Source of the DNA: Desulfatibacillum aliphaticivorans DSM 15576
GTDB lineage: Bacteria > Desulfobacterota > Desulfobacteria > Desulfobacterales > Desulfatibacillaceae
DNA: 64,000 bases
Reading direction: 5' to 3'
NCBI RefSeq assembly: GCF_000429905.1
Contig: NZ_AUCT01000023.1
Coordinates: 1 to 64,000, forward strand
A program made the translations under genes and the position numbers. The notes under the pieces are model-generated. The model had not been told where the DNA came from. It saw only the letters and a list, made by a program, of their open reading frames with translations, and did not search any database. This document shows positions 1 through 9,099 of the stretch, one piece after another. Position 1 is the stretch's first letter, and every line of letters starts with the position of its first letter.

Positions 1-175
1 ACAAAAACATTAGCCCGACCGTGTCATATCCCCGTTTTTTGACAATGCCGCTGCGTCTCAGGAGCGACCGGAATTTCAGTTCCCTGAATGCTGAATTGAT
101 TTCAGAATCCATGGAAATGCTGGTGTTTTGAATTTGTTTTTGCATTGAGAGGGAAAATGTTTTACTTGTATTCAT
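1..175 (-). CDS. Transposase-like protein, N-terminal fragment cut by the window edge
   Basis: An open frame of 58 codons begins with ATG at 175-173 and runs off the left edge without a stop. A weak purine-rich stretch (AAGAAAGAG on the minus strand) precedes the start. The peptide contains FRSLLRRSGIVKKRGYDTVG, which resembles the N-terminal region of IS4-like DDE transposases. No catalytic residues lie inside the window, so the family call is tentative. The 218 bp between this start and the next gene would hold the IS end if this is an insertion sequence, but no terminal repeat can be defined from one end. Confidence 0.5.
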   Translation of the reverse strand, partial: MNTSKTFSLSMQKQIQNTSISMDSEINSAFRELKFRSLLRRSGIVKKRGYDTVGLMFL

Positions 176-393
176 AGCGGCTCTTTCTTGTGTGTTATTA
201 GGTGTTTGGCGATGTCTAATATTACACAATTAAGGCCGCTTTTCAAGTATTTTTTATATTATTTCAAATGGTTATATCTGTCCCCCTCCCATATTTCTTG
301 TGCGAAACTTGAGATATTTAGTTGCCACCGCATTTTCTCCCTGATATAAATTGCTAAACTTACAAAACAAGATCATAAATGGGAGAGAAGTAT

Positions 394-1287
394 ATGCCTA
401 AGAAAACGTACTTTCAAATCGCCCATCTGACAGACCTTCATCTTACGAAGAAGGATTCCATGGCGCGGTCGGAACCCAAGCTATTTGGCAAGCTGAAAGG
501 CATGAACAAATCCTTCCGGGCGATCATGGCCTCCCCCAAGATTCTAAAATCCGACTGGCTGGCGTTTACCGGCGACATTACCGACAATGGAGACCTGGAC
601 ACATGGAAAATGTTCTGGGACGTAATTTCAAAGGCAAACTTTTCGGATAAATGCTCCGTCATCCCTGGAAATCATGATGTATGCAACCTGGGCTTTTTTC
701 CGGCAAGCCATGAAAACGACACTAATGAAAGAATAGAGCGCGTGAGGAAGGGCCTTAAAATGGGAAAGCAGGAGGTCAGATTTCCCTGGGTCAAACAGAT
801 TCATGAAGCTGTCGCTCTCATTGGAATCGATTCATGCAACCATGGAAACTTTACCGGCGTGACAAACGCCGTGGGGAAAATTGGCTTCCACCAATTGGAG
901 AAGTTGGCCAGGGACCTGAAAAAAATCAGGCATATTCCCGTTAAAATCCTAATGCTGCACCACAGTCCGAACATACCTGAAACCTGGACGGAGGAAGCGC
1001 GAGGCTTAAAACCGACTTCCAAAGCAGGCAGATGGGGGCATGAAGTCCCTGAGGAGGACCGGCGGGCGCTCCGATTATTATGCATTACCAACGACGTCCG
1101 GTTGATATTGCATGGGCATCTTCATCGTCAGGAAGACCGCCGGGTCAATGGAGTAAGAATCATCGGCGGGGCCGCAACGACGGCGCCGTCCGATCCGGAT
1201 GAAAAGACCGGCTTTCCGGTAACGTTCTACAAAGTTTATACGGAATCAGAGAAAAAGATAATACGCCAAGAGCAAGTCCTCATATAG
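394..1287 (+). CDS. Calcineurin-like metallophosphoesterase
   Basis: Predicted two-metal phosphoesterase, probably cytoplasmic (no signal peptide). The metal-ligand blocks of the family appear in order: DLHLT near the N-terminus, FTGDITDNGD, PGNHDV, LHHSP and GHLHR. I start at ATG 394 because GGGAGAGAAG lies just upstream; an in-frame ATG at 379 would put that ribosome-binding site inside the gene. The protein is 297 residues, a usual size for a single-domain member. It lies alone between a transposase fragment and a tandem-repeat tract, so context does not indicate the substrate; cyclic nucleotides, phosphodiesters or nucleic acid are all possible. Confidence 0.85.
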   Translation: MPKKTYFQIAHLTDLHLTKKDSMARSEPKLFGKLKGMNKSFRAIMASPKILKSDWLAFTGDITDNGDLDTWKMFWDVISKANFSDKCSVIPGNHDVCNLGFFPASHENDTNERIERVRKGLKMGKQEVRFPWVKQIHEAVALIGIDSCNHGNFTGVTNAVGKIGFHQLEKLARDLKKIRHIPVKILMLHHSPNIPETWTEEARGLKPTSKAGRWGHEVPEEDRRALRLLCITNDVRLILHGHLHRQEDRRVNGVRIIGGAATTAPSDPDEKTGFPVTFYKVYTESEKKIIRQEQVLI

Positions 1288-1353
1288 ACGGCGTTGAAAA
1301 AGGCCCTCCCCAAAGTAGCAGACGACTAAGGGCGCGGCAAGCAGCGCCCCTAC

Positions 1354-1485
1354 GGCGCGGGGACCGCGCAACTGCGGCGGGGAGACCCCGCAACTACGGC
1401 GCAGGGACCGCGTAACCACGGCGGGGAAACACCGCAACTACAGCGCAGGAACCGCGCAACTGCGGCGGGGAGACCCTGCAACTAC
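1354..1485. repeat. 22-bp tandem repeat, six copies
   Basis: Six contiguous 22-bp units start at 1354, 1376, 1398, 1420, 1442 and 1464. Units alternate between an A type (GGCGCGGGGACCGCGC then AACTGC) and a B type (GGCGGGGAGACCCCGC then AACTAC), so it can also be read as three 44-bp units. Each unit holds a short GC-rich inverted motif. The tract sits in the gap between two plus-strand genes. Nothing else is recognised from 1288 to 1810. Confidence 0.85.
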
Positions 1486-1810
1486 GTAATGACGGTGTTG
1501 AACCAGCCTATTCGCCCGCCTGGCATCCTAAATTTAAACAATCATACAAGCCGCCCTTATTGGCCTGACGGCCTCAGGCATTGCATGCCGGGGCTGGCTA
1601 TGTAACGCACTTGACGGTCTGATCCGTTTCCCAAAAAACGCAGGGCAAGGCCTATATTGCCAATTATACCTGTATTGGATTCATTGAATGTTTTGGCGCA
1701 GGCAGGGGGCGCCCCGCCTTGATTTTTCGGCCGTACAGGCGCATAAGATATGCGCTGTACAGGATTTTGCCGTCGGGAGGCAAAAAAATGAAGGGTTCCA
1801 TTTATACAAT

Positions 1811-2896
1811 ATGCAAGCGGAAAAAGTTGATGTAATCGTTGTGGGGGCCGGCCTCAGCGGGCTGTATGCAGCCTGTCTGCTGGCGGCGCAAAATAAATCC
1901 GTCATCGTCCTGGAAGCGCGAAGCCGCGTGGGAGGCAGGATATTCTGCCCGGAGCACGAGGGCTTTTTCGCGGACCTGGGGCCTTCCTGGTACTGGCCGG
2001 CCTTGAACCCCAGGGTGGTCGCCCTTATTCAGGCCTTGGGGCTTCAATCATACCCCCAGTTTGAAAAAGGCATGGCCCGGTTCATGGCCAAGGACGGCCA
2101 TGTGGAAAACTTTCCGGGCTATCCCATGGATCCCCCCGGACGCAGGCTGGAAGGCGGCATGGCCGCCCTGGTCAAGGGGCTGAGCGCCCGGCTTTCCCAG
2201 GACGTTGTCCGCCTGAATCATCCGGTCTGCGAAATCCAGCGCCAAGACCATGGCGTCCGGGTCCATGTGGGCATTCTGGATCAGGCGCCCCAATGCGTGC
2301 TGGAGGCGGGCCATCTTATACTGGCCATGCCGCCCCGGCTGGCGGCCAGCTCCGTCCTGTTCACGCCGGATTTATCCTACGACCTCACCCAGGCCATGCT
2401 GAAAGCCAGCACCTGGATGGCCGGGCACGCCAAATTTTTCGCCCTGTACGACAAAGCGGACTGGCTGAGCATGGGCTTTTCCGGCCAGGGCTTCAGCCTG
2501 TGCGGCCCCATCGGGGAGTTTCACGATGGCTCCGCCCCGGAAGGCGCGCCGTACGGGCTCACCGGCTTTTCAAACATCCCCGCCTTAAGGCGCAGGGACG
2601 ACGAAACCATGATCCAGGCCGTCCTGGCCCAGCTTCCCTGTCTTTTCGGAGAGGACGCCGGAGCTCCGGTGAAAATCTACTACCGGGATTGGGCGCGGGA
2701 AAAATATACGGCCGCGGAATACGACCAGCGCTCCGCCCATAATCACCCCGAATTCCATCCGCCCGGAGGAAAAACAAGCATCTGGAACGGCTCCTTCCAC
2801 TTTGCGGGCAGTGAAACCGCCGATTACTACGGAGGATACCTGGAAGGCGCCCTGTCCAGCGCGGAGCGGGCCGTATCGGCCATAGTTCAAAACTGA
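1811..2896 (+). CDS. FAD-dependent amine oxidase / flavin monooxygenase-like protein
   Basis: Predicted flavoprotein of the amine oxidase superfamily. The N-terminus has a Rossmann FAD-binding motif (VIVVGAGLSGLYAA), then the acidic-end motif LEARSRVGGR. The C-terminus has FAGSETADYYGGYLEGALSSA, the typical flavin-closing segment. The frame is open from 1688, but the first 41 codons do not fit the family, so I place the start at ATG 1811 (MQAEKVD), giving 361 residues. The best nearby ribosome-binding site (GGGAGG, 1775-1780) actually serves an out-of-frame ATG at 1788 encoding a 15-codon peptide that overlaps this start. Substrate unknown; it stands alone. Confidence 0.8.
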   Translation: MQAEKVDVIVVGAGLSGLYAACLLAAQNKSVIVLEARSRVGGRIFCPEHEGFFADLGPSWYWPALNPRVVALIQALGLQSYPQFEKGMARFMAKDGHVENFPGYPMDPPGRRLEGGMAALVKGLSARLSQDVVRLNHPVCEIQRQDHGVRVHVGILDQAPQCVLEAGHLILAMPPRLAASSVLFTPDLSYDLTQAMLKASTWMAGHAKFFALYDKADWLSMGFSGQGFSLCGPIGEFHDGSAPEGAPYGLTGFSNIPALRRRDDETMIQAVLAQLPCLFGEDAGAPVKIYYRDWAREKYTAAEYDQRSAHNHPEFHPPGGKTSIWNGSFHFAGSETADYYGGYLEGALSSAERAVSAIVQN

Positions 2897-3382
2897 GGAA
2901 CTGCGGAACTTCGAAAAAGAGGAACTGCGGAAAAGGATTTTTTTGCCTCCGGCGGCAAACTGCAAAGGAGTTGCCTTCGGCGATGAAATACAAAAAGACC
3001 TGCCTTCGGCGAGTCGCTTTCTTGAAAGAAAGCTCCGCAAAGAAATTTTCAATGGCGCTTCGCGCACGGGCGGATAGGCAATGAAAAGTGTTACGCCCCG
3101 GCTGGTATGTTAATGAACAGTATAGGATAGTCCAGAGCCCTGCAGTGGGTGGCCCAGGCATCGCAGTTTGATGCCTGGATTGCGTAAGCAACAAAAGGTG
3201 CGGCCTGAAAAGGCTATCAAAACCCCAGGCCCCTGGCGGACGAAAACCCCGACCGAAAAGCCATTTGTTGTTTTTTCAGAAGTACTGAGCAAGGAAGAAA
3301 ATTATTGAGTTTTTGAGAGACGTCCCCCGAAATTCGGGAACTGCACACTCTGATCGGCTCTATCCTTATCAATAAAAGGGCT
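2897..3382. other. Gene-free stretch
   Basis: No supported gene in 486 bp. The left part has a direct repeat of GAGGAACTGCGGA and two small GC-rich hairpins (TTGCC/GGCAA near 2945) without a following T-run. From about 3317 the frame of the next gene is already open without an ATG and encodes residues that look like part of the same protein (IRELHTLIGSILINKR). Confidence 0.5.
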
Positions 3383-3817
3383 TTGTTGACCGGGAAGGAA
3401 ATCATCTTCCTTCGCAAAAATTTAAGATTGCGTATCAAAGAATTTGCCCAGAGAATTGGGGTGCAGCATGAAACCGTGTCTCGCTGGGAGAAGGATGCGC
3501 AACAGCACAACATCCACGTTGATTTGGCAATCCGTTTATTTTACGCAACAAAGAAGGGGCTTGACGTCATAGGAGTGATGGAAAATGCGTGGCCCGCTGT
3601 CGCGGCGGGAGGCGATATTTCTGAGGAAGCCATTGTTCTACAGGAATCTGATTGGGTTAATCGTTCCCTTGCCCCTGGGCGCATGGCGCGCTCTGAACCG
3701 TCTTTTGAAGTTGCGGAACTGAAGGATGCCGTGCACACACTTGAGAAAAAAATTGACCACATAAATGATAAACTTGGGGAACATCATAATGTTTTCCATG
3801 AACCCAAGGATCTTTAA
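3383..3817 (+). CDS. HTH protein resembling the C-terminal half of MqsA/YgiT antitoxins, probably 5'-truncated
   Basis: The segment LTGKEIIFLRKNLRLRIKEF followed by AQRIGVQHETVSRWEKD matches the DNA-binding half of YgiT/MqsA-type antitoxins and related XRE regulators. The C-terminal tail (about residues 110-144) is predicted coiled coil. The first usable start is TTG 3383, but the same frame is open back to the TGA at 3314-3316 and still reads family-like sequence. The zinc-binding CxxC domain that normally comes first is not found in any frame upstream. No toxin gene is adjacent. It could be a decayed antitoxin or a stand-alone regulator. Confidence 0.55.
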   Translation: MLTGKEIIFLRKNLRLRIKEFAQRIGVQHETVSRWEKDAQQHNIHVDLAIRLFYATKKGLDVIGVMENAWPAVAAGGDISEEAIVLQESDWVNRSLAPGRMARSEPSFEVAELKDAVHTLEKKIDHINDKLGEHHNVFHEPKDL

Positions 3818-3928
3818 CCCTCAAACTGTGGCTCAACACCTTAGGAATTCCCGAACACCCGTTTACGAGCATCCTGAAAACGCCATGAAGAAAACTTACC
3901 AGTAAGGCGCCAGCTAGCACACGGCAAT

Positions 3929-5128
3929 TTACGCCGGCAGTTGTTCCACGCAGTTGCGGCCTTTGGTTTTGGCTTGATAGAGAGCTTTGTCCGCCCTTTG
4001 GATGGTGTCTTCTATGGACTCGCCGTGGGTGTACTGGGCCGCGCCGAAACTGGCCGTGGCTTTTACGCCGTGGGGAAAGGTATATTCTTCAATCAAAAGC
4101 CTCAGCTTGTCGGCCAGGGCCGCCGCATCTTCCAGAGCGGTTTCCGGCGACAATATGATGAACTCCTCGCCGCCCCACCGGAATAAGATGTCCGTCTTTC
4201 GGATGTTCTGCTGTATCAGCTCCGCCGTGTGCACCAGGACCGCATCCCCGGCGCTGTGCCCGGACTGGTCGTTAATGCATTTGAAGTTGTCAAAATCAAA
4301 AATAATCAGAGACAAGGGCCCTGCATGCCTTCTTGACCTGGCTGTCTCAACCTCTGAAATCTCCGCAAAACTCCTGCGATTCAGGACATTGGTGAGATGA
4401 TCTTTGTTTGACAGCTCCAAAAGTCTTTGTTTTTGACTTTTTATCAACTTCCGGTTTTTAAAGTCCCGCACATGCGCATAATAAAGCACCCTGGAAAGCG
4501 CGACGGCGAGCACGGTAAAGGTGACGATGTTGATCTGCTGGATGCCGAAGTCCTTGCCCGTGTAATCGGCGGCGACATTCACAAAATAGACCATGACCGC
4601 CATATTGGAAAGATAAAGAAAGAGGCAAAACCGGTTGGAAATAATGAAAATGGCGGCGAATGAAAAAGCCATTCCAATATATGCGGCGGTGGACCCGCTA
4701 ATCAATACGTCGGCGATGGAAATAGCGACCAAGTTCAACATGCCCAACCACAAAAACGCCGTGATGAGCACATGATGGTAATGGGACGGCCGCTCCGTTT
4801 TTTCCGGCCGTTTCATCCAGGCCAGACCGATTCCCCCGGACAAAAGCATGAAGACCGACATATGGGAGTAAAACAAAATGGGGTAGCCGATGGAAACTTC
4901 CCACTTGTCCGTCTGGTAATAATGCAGGTCGAAAAGCATGATAAGGCCGAAGGCGAAAATGGACAGCAGTCCGAAAATTGTCCCGCGAATCCAGTTCAGG
5001 TAAACCAGTTCGGCTTTAAATTCCAGGTAATCCTCGCCAAGCCCGTCCTTGACCCTGACGCCTGTTTTCACACGGGAGATGCAGTGGGCCCATGAATTTT
5101 CAACGTTGTCTTTTTCAGATAGATCCAT
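3929..5128 (-). CDS. Membrane-anchored diguanylate cyclase (GGDEF)
   Basis: Predicted c-di-GMP synthase. Roughly residues 30-210 carry about six hydrophobic membrane segments, followed by a short coiled stretch and a GGDEF domain. The active-site signature is GGEEF at residues 319-323, and an inhibitory RxxD site (RKTD) lies at 310-313, so product feedback is expected. Length is 399 residues. Upstream of ATG 5128 the ribosome-binding site is weak. The membrane part is not a recognised sensor such as CHASE or MASE1. A PilZ gene at 8396-8815 on the same strand is a possible c-di-GMP receptor, but the two are not in one operon. Confidence 0.88.
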   Translation of the reverse strand: MDLSEKDNVENSWAHCISRVKTGVRVKDGLGEDYLEFKAELVYLNWIRGTIFGLLSIFAFGLIMLFDLHYYQTDKWEVSIGYPILFYSHMSVFMLLSGGIGLAWMKRPEKTERPSHYHHVLITAFLWLGMLNLVAISIADVLISGSTAAYIGMAFSFAAIFIISNRFCLFLYLSNMAVMVYFVNVAADYTGKDFGIQQINIVTFTVLAVALSRVLYYAHVRDFKNRKLIKSQKQRLLELSNKDHLTNVLNRRSFAEISEVETARSRRHAGPLSLIIFDFDNFKCINDQSGHSAGDAVLVHTAELIQQNIRKTDILFRWGGEEFIILSPETALEDAAALADKLRLLIEEYTFPHGVKATASFGAAQYTHGESIEDTIQRADKALYQAKTKGRNCVEQLPA

Positions 5129-5400
5129 AGCATTGTCAAATAGTTATTAGGACCGGCAATTATAAACACCCGTAAATTTTTAGGCAAAAAGCATACCATG
5201 CATGACGGAAGAGGCGGCCTGTCCCTACTTTAGTTACTGATATCACCTTTATGGCCTTGTTGGCGACCCCTTTTCAAAACGAAAATATTTTCATCTGAAA
5301 ACCCTTTATTCAGATGGCATTTTACGATATACTTCCATAGCGTCAACAATCCCACTATCATTTGGGTCCAAATAATACTTCATGTTTAAAGAGGGACGAA

Positions 5401-7671
5401 ATGAGCAATGACACGCCGCAATCCGCAATGCTTAATACCCTCAAGGGAACCTATTTATTCCGGGAAACCTTCAGCGACTCCCTGCTTGGGGAAATCCTGG
5501 AAAACAGCACCTTCATGGACCTGCCCAAGGACGCCTGCCTGTTTCACCAGGGAGATCCCGGGGACGCCATGTATATTGTCGCCGAGGGCGAGCTTCGCGT
5601 TGTGGTGGCTTCGGAAAACGGCGGGGAGTATTGCGCGGCCCGCATAGGCCCGGGAGAGCCCGTGGGGGAGATCCAGCTTTTGACGGGCGGCAAACGCACG
5701 GCGAGCGTTTTAGCGGAGCAAGACGCCAAACTTTTATGCATAAGCAGGGAATGCATGGAGCCTCTGGCCGCCGGGCGCTCCCAATTTTTCGACGAACTCA
5801 ATCGCATTGTGTTGCAAAGGCTGCGGGAAAACCAATTACTGACCATCCTGCCTCACTTATTCGGACATTTGGATGGACAAAAACTCCAATTTCTAAAAAA
5901 GCAGTTGGATTGGGTCATCGTAAAAAAAGGGGAGAGGCTCTTTAGCCAGGGAGAGCAGAGCGACTGCTTTTATATACTGACCAACGGCCGCTTAAGCGTT
6001 GTCATGGAAGACGCTTCGGGCCGAAAAAAGCACGTGAACGTAATCCGCCCCGGGGAATGCGTGGGCGAAATGGGCATGATCACCGAAGCCCCGCGCAACG
6101 CCACGATTTTCGCCATTCGGGACAGCCAGTTGGTCAGAATGGATAAGGCCTCCTTTGAGAAGATAATCGATCAGTATCCCCGGATTTCCATGCATTTCAT
6201 GCGCGGGCTTGTGGACCGGACCAAAAAAATGGAGGAGCCCGGGCATCAAAAGCGCACCCAGATCAACGTGGCCGTCATTCCCGCCAGCCAGGGCCTGTCC
6301 CTCACGGATTTCACGGTCCGCATGAGCCGGTCATTCTCCAAATACGGCAGGGTGCTGCATTTGTCCAGCCAGCGCTTGGACCGCCATTGGGGCATGCCCG
6401 AGATGAGCCAGGTTCCGGCGGAGGATCCCAAATACAACCGTCTTTCCACGTGGCTGGACGAGCAGGAAGACAAATACCAGTTCATCATATACGAAAGCGA
6501 CCTGGCTTCCTCCAATTGGTCCAGCCGCTGCCTGCAGCAAGCCGATCATATACTGGTTGTCGGGCGTGCGGATGACAATCCCGCCATCAAGGAAATCGAG
6601 TGGGAGATCTATGCCGATTCCGACAATCTGACTCGCCCGAAAATCAGCCTCGTCCTGATCCATTCGGACGACTCCAGGCTGCCCCATGGAACCCGCCATT
6701 GGCTGGCCCCCCGGCAGGTGGACGTGCATCACCATCTTTGCTGGAATAAGGACGGGGATTTCGACAGGGTGGCCCGATTCGTCTCGGGCAATCCCGTGGG
6801 ACTTGTGTTGGGCGGAGGCGGCGCCAGGGGCTTCGCCCATCTGGGCGTTATCAGGGCCCTGGAGGAATTCGGCATTCCCATAGACATGGTGTGCGGCGCC
6901 AGCATAGGCGCCATCATGGGAGGCTTTCTGGCCATGGGCCTGGACCACCAAACCCGCATGAAAGAATGCCGCAAAGGCTTTGTGGACATCAACCCCCTGG
7001 GCGATTACACCCTGCCCCTGGTGGCCCTGGTTAAAAGCAGAATCCTGGACCGGCAGTTAAAGCTCCAATACGGAGACGCCCGCATTGAAGACCTGTGGCT
7101 GAACTTTTTTTGCGTTTCATCCAACCTGACCAACGCAAAAATGGTGGTTCATAAGTCCGGCCCTTTGTGGAAAGCCGCCCGGGCCAGCATATCCCTGCCC
7201 GGTATTCTCATGCCCGTCTTCCACAGGGGAGGCCTGCTTGTGGACGGCGGGGTGATAAACAACCTGCCTGCGGACGTCATGAAAAACCGGTACGGCGGAT
7301 TTATCATGCTGGTGGACGTGAGCCCGGACGAAGATCTGCAAATGCCCAAAGGCCTGGATAGAATTCCATCAACCCGGTCATTGCTTTGGAGCCGCATTAA
7401 TCCGCGCAAGAAAAAAATTCAGGTTCCCGGCATTTTGGACATCATGATGCGGACCATCCTGCTTTCCAGCATCCATCAATCCGGAAAAATCAAAAAAGAG
7501 GTGGACCACTTTTTCTACCCGCCTACGGAAGGCTTCGGGCTTCTGGATTTCAAGCTGTTGGATAAGATTTACCAGGCCGGCTACGAATACGCCTTCCAGG
7601 AACTGCAGGGCTGGAAAATGCTGACGGAAGATCTATGGGAATTCAAGCTCTCCCAAAGCGCCCGCCATTAG
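5401..7671 (+). CDS. Patatin-like phospholipase with two cyclic-nucleotide-binding domains
   Basis: Predicted serine lipid hydrolase of the neuropathy-target-esterase type, 756 residues. Two cNMP-binding domains (about 15-135 and 150-270) each show the family's PGE(P/C)VGE turn. A middle domain of about 180 residues follows, then the patatin domain: oxyanion loop GGGGARGFAHLG near residue 470, nucleophile motif GASIG near 500 and DGGVINNLP with the catalytic Asp near 613. All catalytic residues are present. GAGGGA precedes ATG 5401; an upstream in-frame TTG (5362) has no site. Its 3' end overlaps the convergent DUF554 gene by 4 bp. Confidence 0.9.
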   Translation: MSNDTPQSAMLNTLKGTYLFRETFSDSLLGEILENSTFMDLPKDACLFHQGDPGDAMYIVAEGELRVVVASENGGEYCAARIGPGEPVGEIQLLTGGKRTASVLAEQDAKLLCISRECMEPLAAGRSQFFDELNRIVLQRLRENQLLTILPHLFGHLDGQKLQFLKKQLDWVIVKKGERLFSQGEQSDCFYILTNGRLSVVMEDASGRKKHVNVIRPGECVGEMGMITEAPRNATIFAIRDSQLVRMDKASFEKIIDQYPRISMHFMRGLVDRTKKMEEPGHQKRTQINVAVIPASQGLSLTDFTVRMSRSFSKYGRVLHLSSQRLDRHWGMPEMSQVPAEDPKYNRLSTWLDEQEDKYQFIIYESDLASSNWSSRCLQQADHILVVGRADDNPAIKEIEWEIYADSDNLTRPKISLVLIHSDDSRLPHGTRHWLAPRQVDVHHHLCWNKDGDFDRVARFVSGNPVGLVLGGGGARGFAHLGVIRALEEFGIPIDMVCGASIGAIMGGFLAMGLDHQTRMKECRKGFVDINPLGDYTLPLVALVKSRILDRQLKLQYGDARIEDLWLNFFCVSSNLTNAKMVVHKSGPLWKAARASISLPGILMPVFHRGGLLVDGGVINNLPADVMKNRYGGFIMLVDVSPDEDLQMPKGLDRIPSTRSLLWSRINPRKKKIQVPGILDIMMRTILLSSIHQSGKIKKEVDHFFYPPTEGFGLLDFKLLDKIYQAGYEYAFQELQGWKMLTEDLWEFKLSQSARH

Positions 7672-8345
7672 CCCCAAAGCATCCCCCCTATTACGGCGTA
7701 TACAATGGCGGGCAGCAGGTTGGCGGTCCGTATTCTTTTGACGTCCAGAATGGTGACGCCGATGCCCATGACCAGGATGCCGCCCACGGAAGTCAGGGCC
7801 GCCAGCACGGCAGGCTCCGTCAAAAAGACCATATAAGACGCGGTCAGGGTCAGCGCGCCCTGAACCACAAACACGGAAAGGGCGGAAAAAGCCACCCCGA
7901 TCCCCAAAGAGGAAGCCAGGGCCAGGGAGCCCACGCCGTCCAGGATGGATTTGATGAACAACAAGGTAGGATCGTTTTTGACGCCGTCGTCAATGCAGCC
8001 TAAAATCATCATGGCGCCTACGAGGTAGATCACGGAGGCGGTCACAAAACCTTCCACAAAAGTCGGGGAGGCGGAGCCCATCATGTTTTTCAGCTTTTCC
8101 GCCAACTTCTCCAAAAGCCGCTCAATCTGCATCAACTCGCCGGTGACGGCTCCAAGCAGCACAGCTCCTACGGTTAGCAGAGCCTTCTCCCCCTCCAGGG
8201 CCATGCTCATTCCCAAATAAATGATGCAAAGCCCCATGCCTTGCATAAGAATTTCTTTAATCCGCGAAGGCAGACGTTTGCCTGCGGCCATGCCGGCGAG
8301 GCTGCCGGCCAGAATCGCCCCGGTGTTTACGATAGTGCCTAACAC
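7668..8345 (-). CDS. DUF554 family membrane protein
   Basis: A 225-residue integral membrane protein with about seven hydrophobic segments and the typical DUF554 opening (MLGTIVNTGAILAGSLAGM) and the segment GAVTGELMQIE. The family is widespread, and its function is unproven; a transport role is often assumed. The start is GTG at 8345, preceded by GAGG five bases upstream. The 3' end converges on the patatin gene with a 4-bp overlap, so no terminator separates them. Confidence 0.85.
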   Translation of the reverse strand: MLGTIVNTGAILAGSLAGMAAGKRLPSRIKEILMQGMGLCIIYLGMSMALEGEKALLTVGAVLLGAVTGELMQIERLLEKLAEKLKNMMGSASPTFVEGFVTASVIYLVGAMMILGCIDDGVKNDPTLLFIKSILDGVGSLALASSLGIGVAFSALSVFVVQGALTLTASYMVFLTEPAVLAALTSVGGILVMGIGVTILDVKRIRTANLLPAIVYAVIGGMLWG

Positions 8346-8395
8346 AATGGCCTCAAAACGAGAAAAACCGGGGCGAGGCAGGTTTGTTAAGCCTC

Positions 8396-8815
8396 TTATT
8401 CGCCCAGGCCTCCCATGAGGATCTTATAATCATCCTCAAAGATGTCCACGAATCGCACGCCCACCTCGTATCCCGAGCCGTCAGCCATTGGCTGGCACCG
8501 CACAACCTCCCCCTCCGCTGCAATGGGAATGGAGGAAACCGCAAGATACATAGGCAGGCGGCGTTTTACCTGGTCCAGGTCCGAAATCCGTATGATCAGG
8601 CCCAGTACCGCCTTAACCTCGTAAGGAATCCGGCTGAAAAAACACAAGCCGCCCTCACTGATATCCTTCCCCATTACCACTTCCGCAGCCCTGGCGCCAC
8701 TTTCTTTTTTTCCGTAATCCAAAACGCTTAAGGAGCGGTCATTTATCTGGATGCTTATCTTTTTTGGAAACCGCGGATGCTTCCTTCTTTCCTCCCGGCC
8801 TTTCTCGACTGCCAT
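8396..8815 (-). CDS. PilZ domain protein
   Basis: Single-domain PilZ protein of 139 residues. The two c-di-GMP contact motifs are visible: RRKHPR (RxxxR type) near the N-terminus and DISEGG (D/NxSxxG) in the middle. Binding is therefore plausible. The frame opens further upstream, but AGGGGGAGG six bases before ATG 8815 decides the start. It ends about 50 bp before the start of the DUF554 gene on the same strand, so the two may share a transcript. Likely a small c-di-GMP receptor acting on an unknown partner. Confidence 0.85.
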   Translation of the reverse strand: MAVEKGREERRKHPRFPKKISIQINDRSLSVLDYGKKESGARAAEVVMGKDISEGGLCFFSRIPYEVKAVLGLIIRISDLDQVKRRLPMYLAVSSIPIAAEGEVVRCQPMADGSGYEVGVRFVDIFEDDYKILMGGLGE

Positions 8816-9099
8816 TGGACGCCTCCCCCTCTTCATCCTCTTCACCCTCTGATAGGCGGCCCCTGCTATTTCTCTGGGCCTAAGAACATAAAACAGAAAT
8901 TCATTAACACACCACACTGCAAATTTGTCAAGAAATCACGACAAAAATTCAATTTTGTAAAACTCGCCCTATTACAACGCGGAAAAAACTTTTATTCCGG
9001 AATCAATTATGACAGAATAAAAGTTTGGGCTTAGGCCGCCGAAACGCATGGGGCGAGCCGGCTGCAAAGCCCTGTTAAGACTGCAATCAAGGAAAGCCC

